Counted from the stretch's first letter, positions 30,139 to 39,256 are shown. The stretch: 48,895 nt of DNA from Vibrio splendidus (GCF_002873455.1 NZ_MCUN01000005.1:295-49189); one strand, 5' to 3'. Made by a program: numbers and translations. The notes: generated from the letters alone by a model not told the origin.

Positions 30139-30376
30139 TCTCTAATCCCGCTTTATAGTCATCAATTAGGCTTTAAATTTCGTCCACTAGGTCAACTGGC
30201 ACTCGCAATACTTTGGTGTCAGGTTTTGTCTTTGGTCGTCCAGCACCTTTACGAGCGCCACCTCGACCCTTTTTGAGTTTTACACCATCTATATCGTCAA
30301 TTGACATCTGGTTTAACTGGCTTTTATTGGATTTTTTGTCATTTTCATCCTGTTTGAAAAGAGTTACATCATTCAA
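30122..30376 (-). pseudogene. Small RHH/AT-hook-like DNA-binding gene with an in-frame stop
   Basis: The open part (30173-30376) encodes 67 residues with a basic KGRGGARKGAGRPKTKP segment and the strand KVLRVPVDLVDEI, typical of small ribbon-helix-helix proteins. A TAA (30173-30175) then interrupts it, but the same frame continues with 16 sensible codons, SLIDDYKAGLENEQQK, to a TGA at 30122-30124 that overlaps the start of the next gene. An AAA-to-TAA change in an 84-residue ancestor explains this. The 67-residue product lacks the second RHH helix and may not be functional. Confidence 0.7.
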
Positions 30377-30381
30377 AGCAA

Positions 30382-32319
30382 TTATGATGCTTGCTGAATT
30401 TGATTGTTGTTACTCAATTCATCTTTCATGACTGCAACATCATAGCCCAATACGGTGAGAACCTTTTCTGCTCGTGCTAAGCCTTTTTGAGCAGACTCTC
30501 TACCTGCATCACCAATATCATCTAGGTCAACAAGATCAAGTTGTTGAATTAACATGCCTTCCCAGTATTTGACGTTGCGTTTATCTATGATTCCGTGGTC
30601 GCATTCATCACAACCTCCTTCCATGCACCCATCATCGTCATTTGTACACCAACCGATGCCAGTAGAGCGAAGTGGCAGCTTCATTGCCCTCGCCATTTCC
30701 TTATGGCTTCCATAGACCTTGATGTTTTCCTCGTTTGACCTGAACTCTTTGATATTATCCGCCACTGACCCGCCTGTAATTGGATAATCTAGAGCGAAGA
30801 AGTCCGAAAATATTTCTTCTTCTACAAACAGCTTCTCACGCAGGAGTTCTTCAAATAACTCTTGGTCTAAATCATCATTCGCAGCATAAAGTACAGTCAT
30901 CGTGATTGACCAGTGCTTAAAGTGCTCTTTCAGTGCTCGTAAATCACCAAGCTCACTGTGTATTACGTAGTTTGCAAAGGTGCGTCTTAGTTGGTGAGCA
31001 GCTAAGTGCCAATCAACGCCAGCCATTGCGCAGAGGCTTTTGAGACTAATTTTAGTAATAGTGTTGGGGGATGGTATGGCAATTGGATTGCCTTTTTGGT
31101 TTTGAACCTTGGCTAAAATCAGGTGATTATTAATCCCGCTTAGACGTATGACTTCCTTATGGTTGCCCTGACTTTTCGCTTCTTTTAAATCTGCTTCGAG
31201 CTTGTCTTGATAAGGCTTTGAATAAAGTTCTAGTGTCTTGATTGCCTCAATCGCTATTTTTGGTGCTATCCATTCCGCTTTGCCCGTATGTGTTTTATCT
31301 GAGCTAGATTGAATGTAGTAAAACGTTTCTTCATCTTTCGTTTCTGTGCGGTAGTTTTTACCACCTTTCCCACGCAGTGAACGCTTGATATTCAAGACCT
31401 CGTGGATACGCATTCCTGTGGTAAATAAAAGCCAGAAGATGCAGCTATTTCTGAGTAATAGTAAGGCGTCATTTAAATCATCAAGCTTTTCAAATCCATC
31501 AGAAATACTTTGCAGGTATAGGCGTCTTTGCGTGTCTCGCCCATTCTTATTCTTAACCGTTGGCTCAAAAGCGCTGAGCTTCTCTCGCAAGTTTAATAAT
31601 TCCGTTGCTCGATCTAGGTAGCCCTTGGTGTAAATCGCCAGCGTTGATAGCACAGCTTCGGGGATTATAAGGGTTTTGCCTTCTCTTATTTTTCGGGGAT
31701 CTCCTTCGCCAGTTATTCCTGATTGCTCATAAGCACTTGAGCTTATCCAAGGGTGCGCCTTAACCCAATCAAACATTCTCCCATGACGGTATAGCTCTTC
31801 CACTGATACATACCTATTTGCTTTTGAATATGGCTTTAGGGGCTGTAACTCGCCTTTACGTTTAATCATTAACCCATTTACGTGCTGAACATATTCTTGA
31901 GCCAGAAAGGCATCAAAATCTCGCTTAGAGCGAAGGGGATTGGACTCAACCCAAGTTAGAAATGACAGAATATTTATACTAAGCCGTTTCAGAGAGCTGC
32001 CCCTTAATCCCATTTGTCGTCTCGACCACATCACCCATTTCGCCAATGATTTAAGAGTATTGCTTTGGATTGAGCTGAACCTTATGAATCGATCAGAAGA
32101 CCTTGCACTTTTAATGAAATCTTCAAGTGGCAACTCCCATACATCTTCTTCAAATCGAGCGTACACAACGAACTGACCATCTTCGAGGGTGGAGTAAGCA
32201 ACAACGCCCATTAACGCTTCAATTTGTGCCTGTGTTGGGTTGTCACCCAACATTTCTAGCGTTGGACACTTTTGCTTTTCTAGCTCTTTTGCACTTAGCG
32301 CATTCTGGACATTAATCAT
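30382..32319 (-). CDS. Large tyrosine recombinase (TnpB-like) with a C-terminal cysteine cluster
   Basis: A 645-residue tyrosine recombinase with all catalytic residues recognisable: R304 (TGMRIHEVL), a lysine in the SSDKTHTGKAE strand, H442 and R445 (HQLRRTF), H469 and Y478 (KHWSITMTVLY). A segment with C558, C565, C570 and C573 (WCTN...CMEGGCDEC) looks like a zinc site. The start ATG 32319 overlaps the stop of the preceding gene as ATGA with a GGAG-like RBS, so it is preferred to an upstream ATG. Tn554 TnpB (about 630 residues) is comparable. Confidence 0.85.
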   Translation of the reverse strand: MINVQNALSAKELEKQKCPTLEMLGDNPTQAQIEALMGVVAYSTLEDGQFVVYARFEEDVWELPLEDFIKSARSSDRFIRFSSIQSNTLKSLAKWVMWSRRQMGLRGSSLKRLSINILSFLTWVESNPLRSKRDFDAFLAQEYVQHVNGLMIKRKGELQPLKPYSKANRYVSVEELYRHGRMFDWVKAHPWISSSAYEQSGITGEGDPRKIREGKTLIIPEAVLSTLAIYTKGYLDRATELLNLREKLSAFEPTVKNKNGRDTQRRLYLQSISDGFEKLDDLNDALLLLRNSCIFWLLFTTGMRIHEVLNIKRSLRGKGGKNYRTETKDEETFYYIQSSSDKTHTGKAEWIAPKIAIEAIKTLELYSKPYQDKLEADLKEAKSQGNHKEVIRLSGINNHLILAKVQNQKGNPIAIPSPNTITKISLKSLCAMAGVDWHLAAHQLRRTFANYVIHSELGDLRALKEHFKHWSITMTVLYAANDDLDQELFEELLREKLFVEEEIFSDFFALDYPITGGSVADNIKEFRSNEENIKVYGSHKEMARAMKLPLRSTGIGWCTNDDDGCMEGGCDECDHGIIDKRNVKYWEGMLIQQLDLVDLDDIGDAGRESAQKGLARAEKVLTVLGYDVAVMKDELSNNNQIQQAS

Positions 32320-33989
32320 TTTCCAACCCTCAACATGTCTAAGTTTTTCCAAAAAGGATGCGGTGTTGTTCTTGCTTTTTCTTTCATGATTTGAACTTGT
32401 GGAATCGCATTTAATTCAATGAATCGAGGCTCTATGTGCTCGTCAATTACTCTCAGAATGTCTTTGAGGTACTTCTTCCAGTTCTTGCGACCAAAGTTAT
32501 CCCTGTTGCGAACAACTGCCCAGTAGAAGCTGTAGAGCTTCCAAAGGTCATCCAGCGTGATAACAAAGCTTTTACATCGGAAGCACCCCAAAAAATCAGC
32601 ACATATTTTTCCATTCTTGGGCGCTCTATCGCCATACTTAGTATCTTTACACGTACCCACTGGCGTTTTTTCTTCTCCTTCACTCAAGATATTGACCACT
32701 CTAATTTCTGCGGCACGACCAAGATTTTTCTTTGCCTCTTCTGGCGCTCGCAGGTAAAGGTCTGTTGTGCTTTGGTGTTGATGTCTTGCGGCGTGTGCTG
32801 CCGCGACTAAGTCCTCACCTGATAGCTCGTAAATCCCATTAATAAAGGTCTTGCGGATGCGACTCGCGTTCACTGTGATTGGATTGCCATCTTCATCTAT
32901 TAGGTTGTAGTCCTTAACCAATGATTTTATGTGGTGAAGAAGTATATTTGCTGTAAGTGAGGTGGTCGATCCAACGTTACTAGCACTTGTTGAGGTGTAC
33001 GTGAGCAATAAATCCGTGTTTAGCTCTTCTCTGCTCGAAGCGTTGAGTTTAGTGATAGTTTCAATAAATAGCGCCACATCCAATTTAACCCCCTGAACAA
33101 TGTCAATGTCTTCACTCTTACGTAAGTTGTGCAACTGAGTGGCATTACCTCGGCGTTTAAATAAGGTCAACAGCCGCCTGTTGGGCTTTAATGGGTGATC
33201 AGATAAGGAAGTCACTGACATTTCAAGGAGTGGGGTGGTATTAACCCCTGTCTGCATCGCAATCGCCAAAACCAATACTGTTAGTTCATATGCTGATAAT
33301 GGAGCTTCTCTGTCTTTTTTAATGATAGGCTTAATGGCTCGTTTCAATGCAATAACGAGTTGTTTTTTCTCATGCGGAGCAAAAGGGCTTGCGCCGCCAC
33401 CGCTACGTTGATTTGATTTTGGGTAGGGGTTAGGTTTAAAACAGCCTTCCACGTAATCAGGTGAGGCATCCCAATACCCTTTGGTTTTCATCGCATGTAA
33501 AAGAGATTTTGTATTGCTGTAGAAATTTTTTTGAGAGCGGTATGACAGATTACCTTCGCCACCTTTTTTCTTAAGCGTCTTTAAATGTGTATGAAAGTTA
33601 TCCATTAGCTCTCGTGATATATCTGCTTGAGATAAATCATGTCCTTTATGCTGGCGATAAAGAGGTAGGTAGTCTGTTAGATAGTAAAACCCATTTGCTA
33701 AATAACCTCGAATAGTATTTTGAGAGCTGCCACTTGAAATAGCAGAGTCAAGTAATGCCTTAATCGTGTAATAGACACGATTGACTAAGTCATCAAACCC
33801 TTGACCATAAAAGGGTTCAAAGTCGATGTTCGCCCCGCTACCACCTTTCGCCCCCAAGGCTGGGAAATTAACCATTGCTCTGATTGGTCGAACAATCTCT
33901 AGGTTGCCAGCACCTTGAATTGTATCTTCCTTTACGTGCTGTAGTACGAACTTATCTAGGCTGACTTTGCGGGATTTTTTCTTGGGCAT
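32316..33989 (-). CDS. Degenerate tyrosine-recombinase-like protein
   Basis: A 557-residue protein of the recombinase fold but without the full active site: box I reads QTGVNTTPLLEM, with N250 where Arg is needed, and box II reads NASRIRKTF, with S376 for His but R379 kept; H405 and Y412 (HQHQSTTDLYL) remain. C447, C463, C469 and C472 form a probable zinc site. It may be a structural or targeting partner of the two active recombinases. An in-frame TTG upstream adds 10 residues; the ATG at 33989 is preferred. It overlaps the next gene by 4 bases. Confidence 0.8.
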   Translation of the reverse strand: MPKKKSRKVSLDKFVLQHVKEDTIQGAGNLEIVRPIRAMVNFPALGAKGGSGANIDFEPFYGQGFDDLVNRVYYTIKALLDSAISSGSSQNTIRGYLANGFYYLTDYLPLYRQHKGHDLSQADISRELMDNFHTHLKTLKKKGGEGNLSYRSQKNFYSNTKSLLHAMKTKGYWDASPDYVEGCFKPNPYPKSNQRSGGGASPFAPHEKKQLVIALKRAIKPIIKKDREAPLSAYELTVLVLAIAMQTGVNTTPLLEMSVTSLSDHPLKPNRRLLTLFKRRGNATQLHNLRKSEDIDIVQGVKLDVALFIETITKLNASSREELNTDLLLTYTSTSASNVGSTTSLTANILLHHIKSLVKDYNLIDEDGNPITVNASRIRKTFINGIYELSGEDLVAAAHAARHQHQSTTDLYLRAPEEAKKNLGRAAEIRVVNILSEGEEKTPVGTCKDTKYGDRAPKNGKICADFLGCFRCKSFVITLDDLWKLYSFYWAVVRNRDNFGRKNWKKYLKDILRVIDEHIEPRFIELNAIPQVQIMKEKARTTPHPFWKNLDMLRVGK

Positions 33990-34066
33990 GATAATGTCTT
34001 TTGACTCTTGTAACGCCAATCATATTAGATGGCTCTGAATGTTGTTATAAGCTTCTTTAGTGTTTT

Positions 34067-35245
34067 TTATGCACATAAGCCTTGAACAGAAATCTCATTG
34101 ATTTGGTCTTGATATTCCAGCGCCAAATCGTCCATCAAGTCATTCACGATTTCGAGGTATATCATGGTTGTAGTGATGCTTGAGTGTCCAAGCCTTCGCT
34201 GTAGATACATCAGCGGTTCAAACTTGCCTTGTTTACGATCTTGTAAGCCTTTTAGCGTGTGACACGCGTAGGTGTGGCGCAGCTTGTGAGGGTTCACTTT
34301 AAAATCCAACCCTAAGTCGTTCAGAGCTTTATTGAAGCCCGAACCCACTTTCCATTCTGTGTTGTCATTCGTGTTGAGGAATAACAAATCACTATGGAAA
34401 ACAGGGTTCCCTTTTTTATTTGTGCCATGTGACATCACTTGTTCGTGGCGGATTGTTTGGGTGTAATTCCACAGGTCTTTCATAAGACGGTGAGGAATGT
34501 GTATAACACGCTCTTTTTCACCCTTCGTTCGGTTAATTTCAACTCTGTAGATGGCTCTACCTTCTACTGGGTTACGTATTAGATCCAAGGGAAACAGTAG
34601 TAATTCTTTCTTTCTAATTCCTGCCTGTAGACAGAGCCTTGTCATGAGTTTAACTACAGGGTTTTTAATGGCACTTAAAAGCTCTTGAACTTCCTCTTTT
34701 GAAAGAAATTTAGGCAGCTTTTTAGGCGTATTTAGCATGACATCAGGGCTTAGTACCTCACCAGCATCACTCTTGGTGTGGGCAAGGAAATCATGTTTGT
34801 TTTTGCTTGTTTTGATACTAATCAGAGAGTAAGGGAGTTCTGATACCCAACCTTGCCCAACCGCAAATTCATAGAAGCGCACGATGGTTCGTAGATGCTG
34901 ATTCACAGAGCTACTCTTCATTCCATCATCGAGGCTAGCATCACGGTAGACAGCTAGAATCATCTCAGTAATGCCATCGTCACTCATATCAGTCCAATCC
35001 AACCCATTATCTTCGATGAAGGTAAAGTAACTCACTAGATGTGCAGCATAGGTCTTCCATGTTTCTCTGCTCTTAATTCTTCCACTTTTAATTAATAGAA
35101 ATTCTAGAAACTGATGACCTTCTTCAAAGAGAGTGCCTGACAGAGTACCAATGTCTGCATTTGAGTGAGACCAAAGTAATAGAGGGAAGTTAGTATAAGG
35201 ATAACCTTTGATCCTAAATTCTGATGTAGAACTAACTGAAACCAT
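34067..35245 (-). CDS. Tyrosine recombinase/integrase (TnpA-like)
   Basis: A 392-residue site-specific recombinase with a SAM-like core-binding domain (about 40-150) and a catalytic domain with R211 (AGIRKKEL), K241 (NRTKGEKERV), H320 and R323 (HKLRHTY), H354 (RLGHSSITTT) and the nucleophile Y363. An AAGGTGG RBS lies about 6 bases before ATG 35245, so this start is preferred to the in-frame TTG at 35263. It is the first gene of the recombinase operon and starts 78 bases inside the right end of the element. Confidence 0.9.
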   Translation of the reverse strand: MVSVSSTSEFRIKGYPYTNFPLLLWSHSNADIGTLSGTLFEEGHQFLEFLLIKSGRIKSRETWKTYAAHLVSYFTFIEDNGLDWTDMSDDGITEMILAVYRDASLDDGMKSSSVNQHLRTIVRFYEFAVGQGWVSELPYSLISIKTSKNKHDFLAHTKSDAGEVLSPDVMLNTPKKLPKFLSKEEVQELLSAIKNPVVKLMTRLCLQAGIRKKELLLFPLDLIRNPVEGRAIYRVEINRTKGEKERVIHIPHRLMKDLWNYTQTIRHEQVMSHGTNKKGNPVFHSDLLFLNTNDNTEWKVGSGFNKALNDLGLDFKVNPHKLRHTYACHTLKGLQDRKQGKFEPLMYLQRRLGHSSITTTMIYLEIVNDLMDDLALEYQDQINEISVQGLCA

Positions 35246-35287
35246 ATAATGTGCCACCTTCAATAAATGATCGTTATGAGTTAACCA

Positions 35288-35587
35288 TCATACTTTATTT
35301 GTTACAGTTAGTCCTCTATTTATCATATCATCATCGCCTTCATAGGTGTGTCTGTAATAGGGTGCTCGCTCAGGTACAAACTTATTAAAGTGTGATTCCA
35401 TATCGGTACGGACGGTAGGATCAGCGTTCTCGTTTAGCGTGAGGCTAGCAGAGGTATGTTGGATAAAAAGATGTAATAAACCAACAGATAGAGAATTGAT
35501 ATCGTGTATCTGTTGTTCAATTTCATCAGTAATGAGATGGAATCCACGCTTTCGTGCATTTAGGTGTATAGTCTTCTGAGTCCACAT
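35288..35587 (-). pseudogene. yjbQ: yjbQ 5' fragment with a novel tail
   Basis: Residues 1-87 ([15 protein letters not shown] ... RHTYEGDDD) are the N-terminal part of YjbQ. The frame then runs into the element for 12 codons ([12 protein letters not shown]) and stops at 35288. The RBS GGATGGC and start are intact, so a 99-residue truncated product could be made, but it lacks the C-terminal core present at 26499-26660. Confidence 0.9.
35300..35329. repeat. Right end of the element: core site and inverted subterminal repeat
   Basis: Reading inward on the minus strand from the core GATATG (35329-35324): ATAAATA (35323-35317), 10 bases, then TGTAACA (35306-35300), mirroring the left end, where the gap is 12 bases. 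Confidence 0.7.
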
Positions 35588-35913
35588 ACGCCATCCTTTA
35601 TAATGTATTTGGAAAAAAAGTGGTTTAACGTTATCTTTTGAACTTGAATTTATCAGGTATCGCTCACATTTAATTATGTTAGAGCTAGAGTCTGTACCGA
35701 TTCTTGTATCAGGAAATCGAATCCTGATTTATCTCAAGGTACAGCTCTTCATATGCGGCATAATACGTCGTGAAAAAAAATTACAAAGAATCTTTCAGTG
35801 GTGACGCGGTTTGGTCATCTCAGAAAAATATAAACTTTCGCCTAATCGGGGGTTCTATTCATCACCCAGGTGACGTTTAGAATAAAACCTACAGTAACAT
35901 CGGGATAGATACC
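35588..35913. other. Intergenic region between yjbQ and pgi
   Basis: 326 bases with the divergent upstream regions of yjbQ and pgi. No ORF, tRNA or strong terminator is seen. I could not assign a promoter with confidence. Confidence 0.4.
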
Positions 35914-37566
35914 ATGTTGAAAAATATCAACCCAACGCAAACACAAGCGTGGAAAGCTCTAACTGCACATTTTGAGTCTGCTCAAGATATGGACATGAAA
36001 GAGCTGTTTGCTCAAGATGCAAAGCGTTTCGAGAGCTTTTCTACTCGTTTCGGTTCTGACATCTTAGTGGATTACTCTAAGAACCTTATCGATGCTGAAA
36101 CAATGCAGCACCTATTTGCTCTTGCGAACGAGACTGAAGTTAAGTCTGCAATTGAAGCAATGTTCGGCGGTGATGCAATCAACAAGACTGAAGGTCGTTC
36201 AGTACTTCACACTGCTCTACGTAACCGCAGCGACAAGCCAGTAATGGTTGATGGCAAAGACGTAATGCCAGCAGTGAACGCAGTACTAGCGAAAATGGAA
36301 CTTTTCACGCACCGCATCGTTTCTGGTGAGTGGAAAGGTTACACAGGTAAAGAGATCACTGATGTAGTTAACATCGGTATCGGCGGTTCGGACCTTGGTC
36401 CATACATGGTGACTGAAGCACTTACGCCATACAAAACTCGCCTGAACATGCACTTTGTTTCTAACGTAGATGGCACTCACATTGTTGAGACACTTAAGCC
36501 TCTTAACCCAGAGACAACGTTGTTCCTAGTGGCATCTAAGACATTTACTACTCAAGAAACAATGACGAATGCACACTCTGCTCGTGATTGGTTCCTGGCT
36601 GAAGCGGGTGATGACGCACACGTCGCTAAGCACTTCGCAGCGCTATCAACTAACGCAACTTCAGTTGCTGAGTTTGGTATTGATACTGACAACATGTTCG
36701 AATTCTGGGACTGGGTTGGTGGTCGTTACTCACTATGGTCTGCAATCGGCCTTTCTATCTCTCTTTCTATCGGCTTCGATAACTTCGCTGAGCTACTAGA
36801 TGGCGCACACGAGATGGATAACCACTTTGCTTCAACGGAATTTGAAAGCAACATTCCAGTGATCCTTGCGCTTATTGGTGTTTGGTACAACAACTTCCAT
36901 GGCGCTGAGTCAGAAGCGATTCTACCTTACGATCAATACATGCACCGTTTTGCTGCTTACTTCCAGCAAGGTAACATGGAATCAAATGGTAAGTTCGTTG
37001 ACCGTGAAGGCAACCCAGTAGAATACCAAACAGGTCCTATCATCTGGGGTGAACCTGGTACTAACGGCCAACACGCTTTCTACCAACTGATTCACCAAGG
37101 CACTAAGCTGATCCCATCAGACTTTATTGCTCCTGCTATCAGCCACAACCCAGCATCTGATCACCACCAGAAGCTAATGTCTAACTTCTTTGCTCAAACT
37201 GAAGCTCTAGCATTCGGTAAGACAAAAGAGACAGTAGAAGCTGAATTCCTAGTGGCTGGCAAAACAGCTGAAGAAGTGGCTGAGCTTGTACCTTTCAAAG
37301 TATTTGAAGGTAACCGTCCAACGAACTCAATTCTTGTTAAGCAAATCAACCCTCGCTCTTTAGGTAACCTAATCGCGATGTACGAGCACAAGATCTTTGT
37401 TCAAGGCGTTATCTGGAACATCTTCAGCTTCGACCAATGGGGTGTAGAACTTGGTAAGCAACTAGCAAACCAAATTCTTCCTGAGCTTGCTGACGATGCT
37501 CAAGTAACCTCTCACGACAGCTCAACTAACGGTCTAATCAACGCATTTAAAGCGCTGAAAGCTTAA
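35914..37566 (+). CDS. pgi: Glucose-6-phosphate isomerase
   Basis: Interconverts glucose-6-phosphate and fructose-6-phosphate in glycolysis and gluconeogenesis. The 550-residue product has the family signatures [11 protein letters not shown], the [10 protein letters not shown] segment, [22 protein letters not shown], the second PGI signature [15 protein letters not shown] and the C-terminal [11 protein letters not shown]. Codon use is strongly biased, as for a highly expressed gene. Confidence 0.98.
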   Translation: MLKNINPTQTQAWKALTAHFESAQDMDMKELFAQDAKRFESFSTRFGSDILVDYSKNLIDAETMQHLFALANETEVKSAIEAMFGGDAINKTEGRSVLHTALRNRSDKPVMVDGKDVMPAVNAVLAKMELFTHRIVSGEWKGYTGKEITDVVNIGIGGSDLGPYMVTEALTPYKTRLNMHFVSNVDGTHIVETLKPLNPETTLFLVASKTFTTQETMTNAHSARDWFLAEAGDDAHVAKHFAALSTNATSVAEFGIDTDNMFEFWDWVGGRYSLWSAIGLSISLSIGFDNFAELLDGAHEMDNHFASTEFESNIPVILALIGVWYNNFHGAESEAILPYDQYMHRFAAYFQQGNMESNGKFVDREGNPVEYQTGPIIWGEPGTNGQHAFYQLIHQGTKLIPSDFIAPAISHNPASDHHQKLMSNFFAQTEALAFGKTKETVEAEFLVAGKTAEEVAELVPFKVFEGNRPTNSILVKQINPRSLGNLIAMYEHKIFVQGVIWNIFSFDQWGVELGKQLANQILPELADDAQVTSHDSSTNGLINAFKALKA

Positions 37567-37598
37567 GACTGTTTAAGTAACACCAAGTAATAACTGTA

Positions 37599-37626
37599 AA
37601 CGCCAACCTTTCGGTTGGCGTTTTTT
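37599..37626 (+). terminator. Terminator of pgi
   Basis: Stem AACGCCAACC / GGTTGGCGTT and a T6 run. Confidence 0.94.
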
Positions 37627-37649
37627 ATGTCCGTTGATTTTATGGCAAT

Positions 37650-37680
37650 AAAAAAGGCTGACGTATGTACGTCAGCCTTT
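37650..37680 (-). terminator. Terminator of zur-cheX
   Basis: A 13-bp perfect stem AAAGGCTGACGTA / TACGTCAGCCTTT, followed on the minus strand by a T run. It is convergent with the pgi terminator. Confidence 0.88.
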
Positions 37681-37704
37681 CATTTTTTATTTACTCGATT
37701 GTCT

Positions 37705-38166
37705 CTATTCGAAACAGATCTCGATGAAGGCGTTACCCCACTGAGATGTGAAAGGCATGATGATAATAGCACCTTCACATTTATGACGAATGGTGTGGCC
37801 TTTTCCTGAAACAACGATTGGCGTTGCCATGTCGAAATCAAAGCCGCTTTCTGCAAGAATACGTTTTGCTCCACCAGTCACCATGTTAGTGATTTCACCC
37901 ACCATATCAGTCACTTCTTCGTTCAAGCCATTTGGTCGTTCACCCAACATGTTTTCCATGATTTCTAGGGCAAGACCTTCATCAAAAGTGATCGACATTG
38001 AGCCGCGAGATTGTGTGCCAACCATACCAATTAGGCCGGATACATCACCACGAGCGATCTCATCTTTCTTAACTCTTGGTTTTTGTGGCTTTAATTCTAG
38101 AGAAGCCATCGTTTTTAATACGTTCATCAAAGAAGCTAAAAACGGGTTTACAAATTCAGCGCGCAT
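37705..38166 (-). CDS. cheX: Chemotaxis protein CheX (CheY-P phosphatase)
   Basis: A 153-residue protein starting MRAEFVNPFLASLMNVLKTM. The conserved phosphatase helix ExxN is visible in VGEITNMVTGGAKRIL, and TPIVVSGKGHTIRHK fits the CheX/CheC fold. It probably dephosphorylates CheY-P-type response regulators, tuning flagellar rotation; motX elsewhere in the window indicates a polar flagellum. It is 17 bases downstream of zur, likely co-transcribed. Confidence 0.88.
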   Translation of the reverse strand: MRAEFVNPFLASLMNVLKTMASLELKPQKPRVKKDEIARGDVSGLIGMVGTQSRGSMSITFDEGLALEIMENMLGERPNGLNEEVTDMVGEITNMVTGGAKRILAESGFDFDMATPIVVSGKGHTIRHKCEGAIIIMPFTSQWGNAFIEICFE

Positions 38167-38183
38167 AATGTTCTTCTATAATC

Positions 38184-38642
38184 TTATTCTTTCATATCGG
38201 AGGAGCAAGTTTGGCAAATGCCATGCGACTCAATGACTTGATTAGTCAATTTAAAGCCATGCTTCTCAGCGTTACTAGCGAGTAGAGTGACAAGCGCATC
38301 GTCTTGTAATTCTACCACAGTGCCACATTTATCGCAGATCAGTAGTTGGGAGAAATGTTTATTGGCATTGCAAGAACAGCAGCATATAAAGCTATTGGTT
38401 GATTCAACTCGGTGAATGAAACCTTGTTCCAACAAGAAATCCAAAGCGCGATATACTGTCGGAGGCTTGGCTTGTGGTTCACTGACTTTCAATTGCTCTA
38501 ACAATTCATAAGCACTAGAGGCTTTTTTATTAGAGAAAATGAGCTCAAACACTCGCTTTCTCTGAGGTGTTAATCTAACGCCTCGAGATCCGCATATCCC
38601 TTCAACTTGCTCTATTAATGTGTGGTCCAAATTTTTCACCAT
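38184..38642 (-). CDS. zur: Zinc uptake regulator Zur (Fur family)
   Basis: A 152-residue winged-helix metalloregulator. The N-terminus HTLIEQVEGICGSRGVRLTPQRKRVFELI is Zur-like; helix PPTVYRALDFLLEQGFIHRVES recognises DNA. Metal ligands include CDKCG and the C-terminal CQTC, plus the cysteine-rich ICCCSCNANKH region. With zinc bound it represses zinc-uptake genes. No obvious Zur box was seen near its own start. Confidence 0.92.
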   Translation of the reverse strand: MVKNLDHTLIEQVEGICGSRGVRLTPQRKRVFELIFSNKKASSAYELLEQLKVSEPQAKPPTVYRALDFLLEQGFIHRVESTNSFICCCSCNANKHFSQLLICDKCGTVVELQDDALVTLLASNAEKHGFKLTNQVIESHGICQTCSSDMKE

Positions 38643-38888
38643 TCAATCGGACATCCCTATTCAAACCCTATTTCTAGGTTACTACGTTTTGGGAGCCAAT
38701 GATTTCTATTAAAGTCAGGTACAGAGCGTATTGTGACCCACGACTTTGAATAAGACAAGGTAACTCAAAATGACAGTGTGACTCAAGGCATAACTGATTA
38801 ATGAGGCTGAATTAGAGATCTGGTGAATATGTTTATAAAAAAATGTGCAATAAGTTGCTTTTATAAAAAGTTTTAAATCGACATTAGC

Positions 38889-39068
38889 TTGTCATCAACC
38901 AAAAAGGGTTTAGCGTTACTTGGCGCGGGAGCTGCTTTGGTAGCTGGCCACCCTGAACTTATCACCGCTAGCGTATCGGCAGACGGTGTTCAATTCGATG
39001 GCATTATTGGCACAAGTGCTCCAATAGTATTTGGCCTATGGGAAACCCTACGCAATGAGTTCAAGTAA
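38889..39068 (+). CDS. Small hydrophobic phage-like protein, possibly 5'-truncated
   Basis: 59 residues (LSSTKKGLALLGAGAALVAG ... VFGLWETLRNEFK) with a hydrophobic helix near the N-terminus. The only start available is TTG at 38889 without an RBS, and an in-frame stop lies at 38874, so the gene may have lost its start. The next gene begins directly at the following base. It looks like a phage holin-type or membrane protein; no family is assigned. Confidence 0.5.
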   Translation: MSSTKKGLALLGAGAALVAGHPELITASVSADGVQFDGIIGTSAPIVFGLWETLRNEFK

Positions 39069-39227
39069 ATGGCAGAGTACCAAACATTAATAATAGCCAT
39101 TGTTAGTGCTTTATCTAGTGGGGTTGGGGTAGGCATTACACTAAAAACTGATGTTAAGTGGTTGCGCTTAATGATGGAAAAGATGGATGGGCGTATTACA
39201 AGGCTCGAAAGTGGTAAAGGAGCATGA
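39069..39227 (+). CDS. Small membrane protein, phage-like
   Basis: 52 residues: one membrane helix (about 5-26, TLIIAIVSALSSGVGVGITL) followed by a short amphipathic helix VKWLRLMMEKMDGRITRLES. The ATG abuts the stop of the preceding ORF, indicating a phage-type packed operon, and a terminator begins at its stop codon. Function is unknown. Confidence 0.6.
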   Translation: MAEYQTLIIAIVSALSSGVGVGITLKTDVKWLRLMMEKMDGRITRLESGKGA

Positions 39228-39253
39228 AAAAGACAGCCTTATGGCTGTCTTTT
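39228..39253 (+). terminator. Terminator after the small phage-like genes
   Basis: 11-bp stem AAAAGACAGCC / GGCTGTCTTTT with loop TTAT. Both sides end in A/T runs, so it may also serve the minus-strand gene at 39257. Confidence 0.88.
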
Positions 39254-39256
39254 CAG

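Larger units (their letters stand above)
26661..35323. mobile_element. 8.66-kb tyrosine-recombinase element inserted in yjbQ
   Basis: The element splits yjbQ, has inverted ends (ATAAATA ... TGTAACA) and is flanked by CATRTC. It carries a leftward recombinase operon (30122-35245) and rightward cargo (27070-29523). The recombinase arrangement with a small HTH/coiled-coil protein resembles Tn554-type (TnpA, TnpB, TnpC), RIT or Gamma-Mobile-Trio elements; the exact class cannot be fixed from sequence alone. Left end 26690-27069 holds no gene but has a 9-bp inverted repeat TTTATATAG / CTATATAAA (26703-26747). Base composition is lower in GC than the core genes. Confidence 0.85.

Noticed and set aside
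38700..38860. Second att copy matching the dusA 5' end
   Set aside because: Only scattered short matches (for example GACAGTG) were found by eye, not a convincing duplicate.
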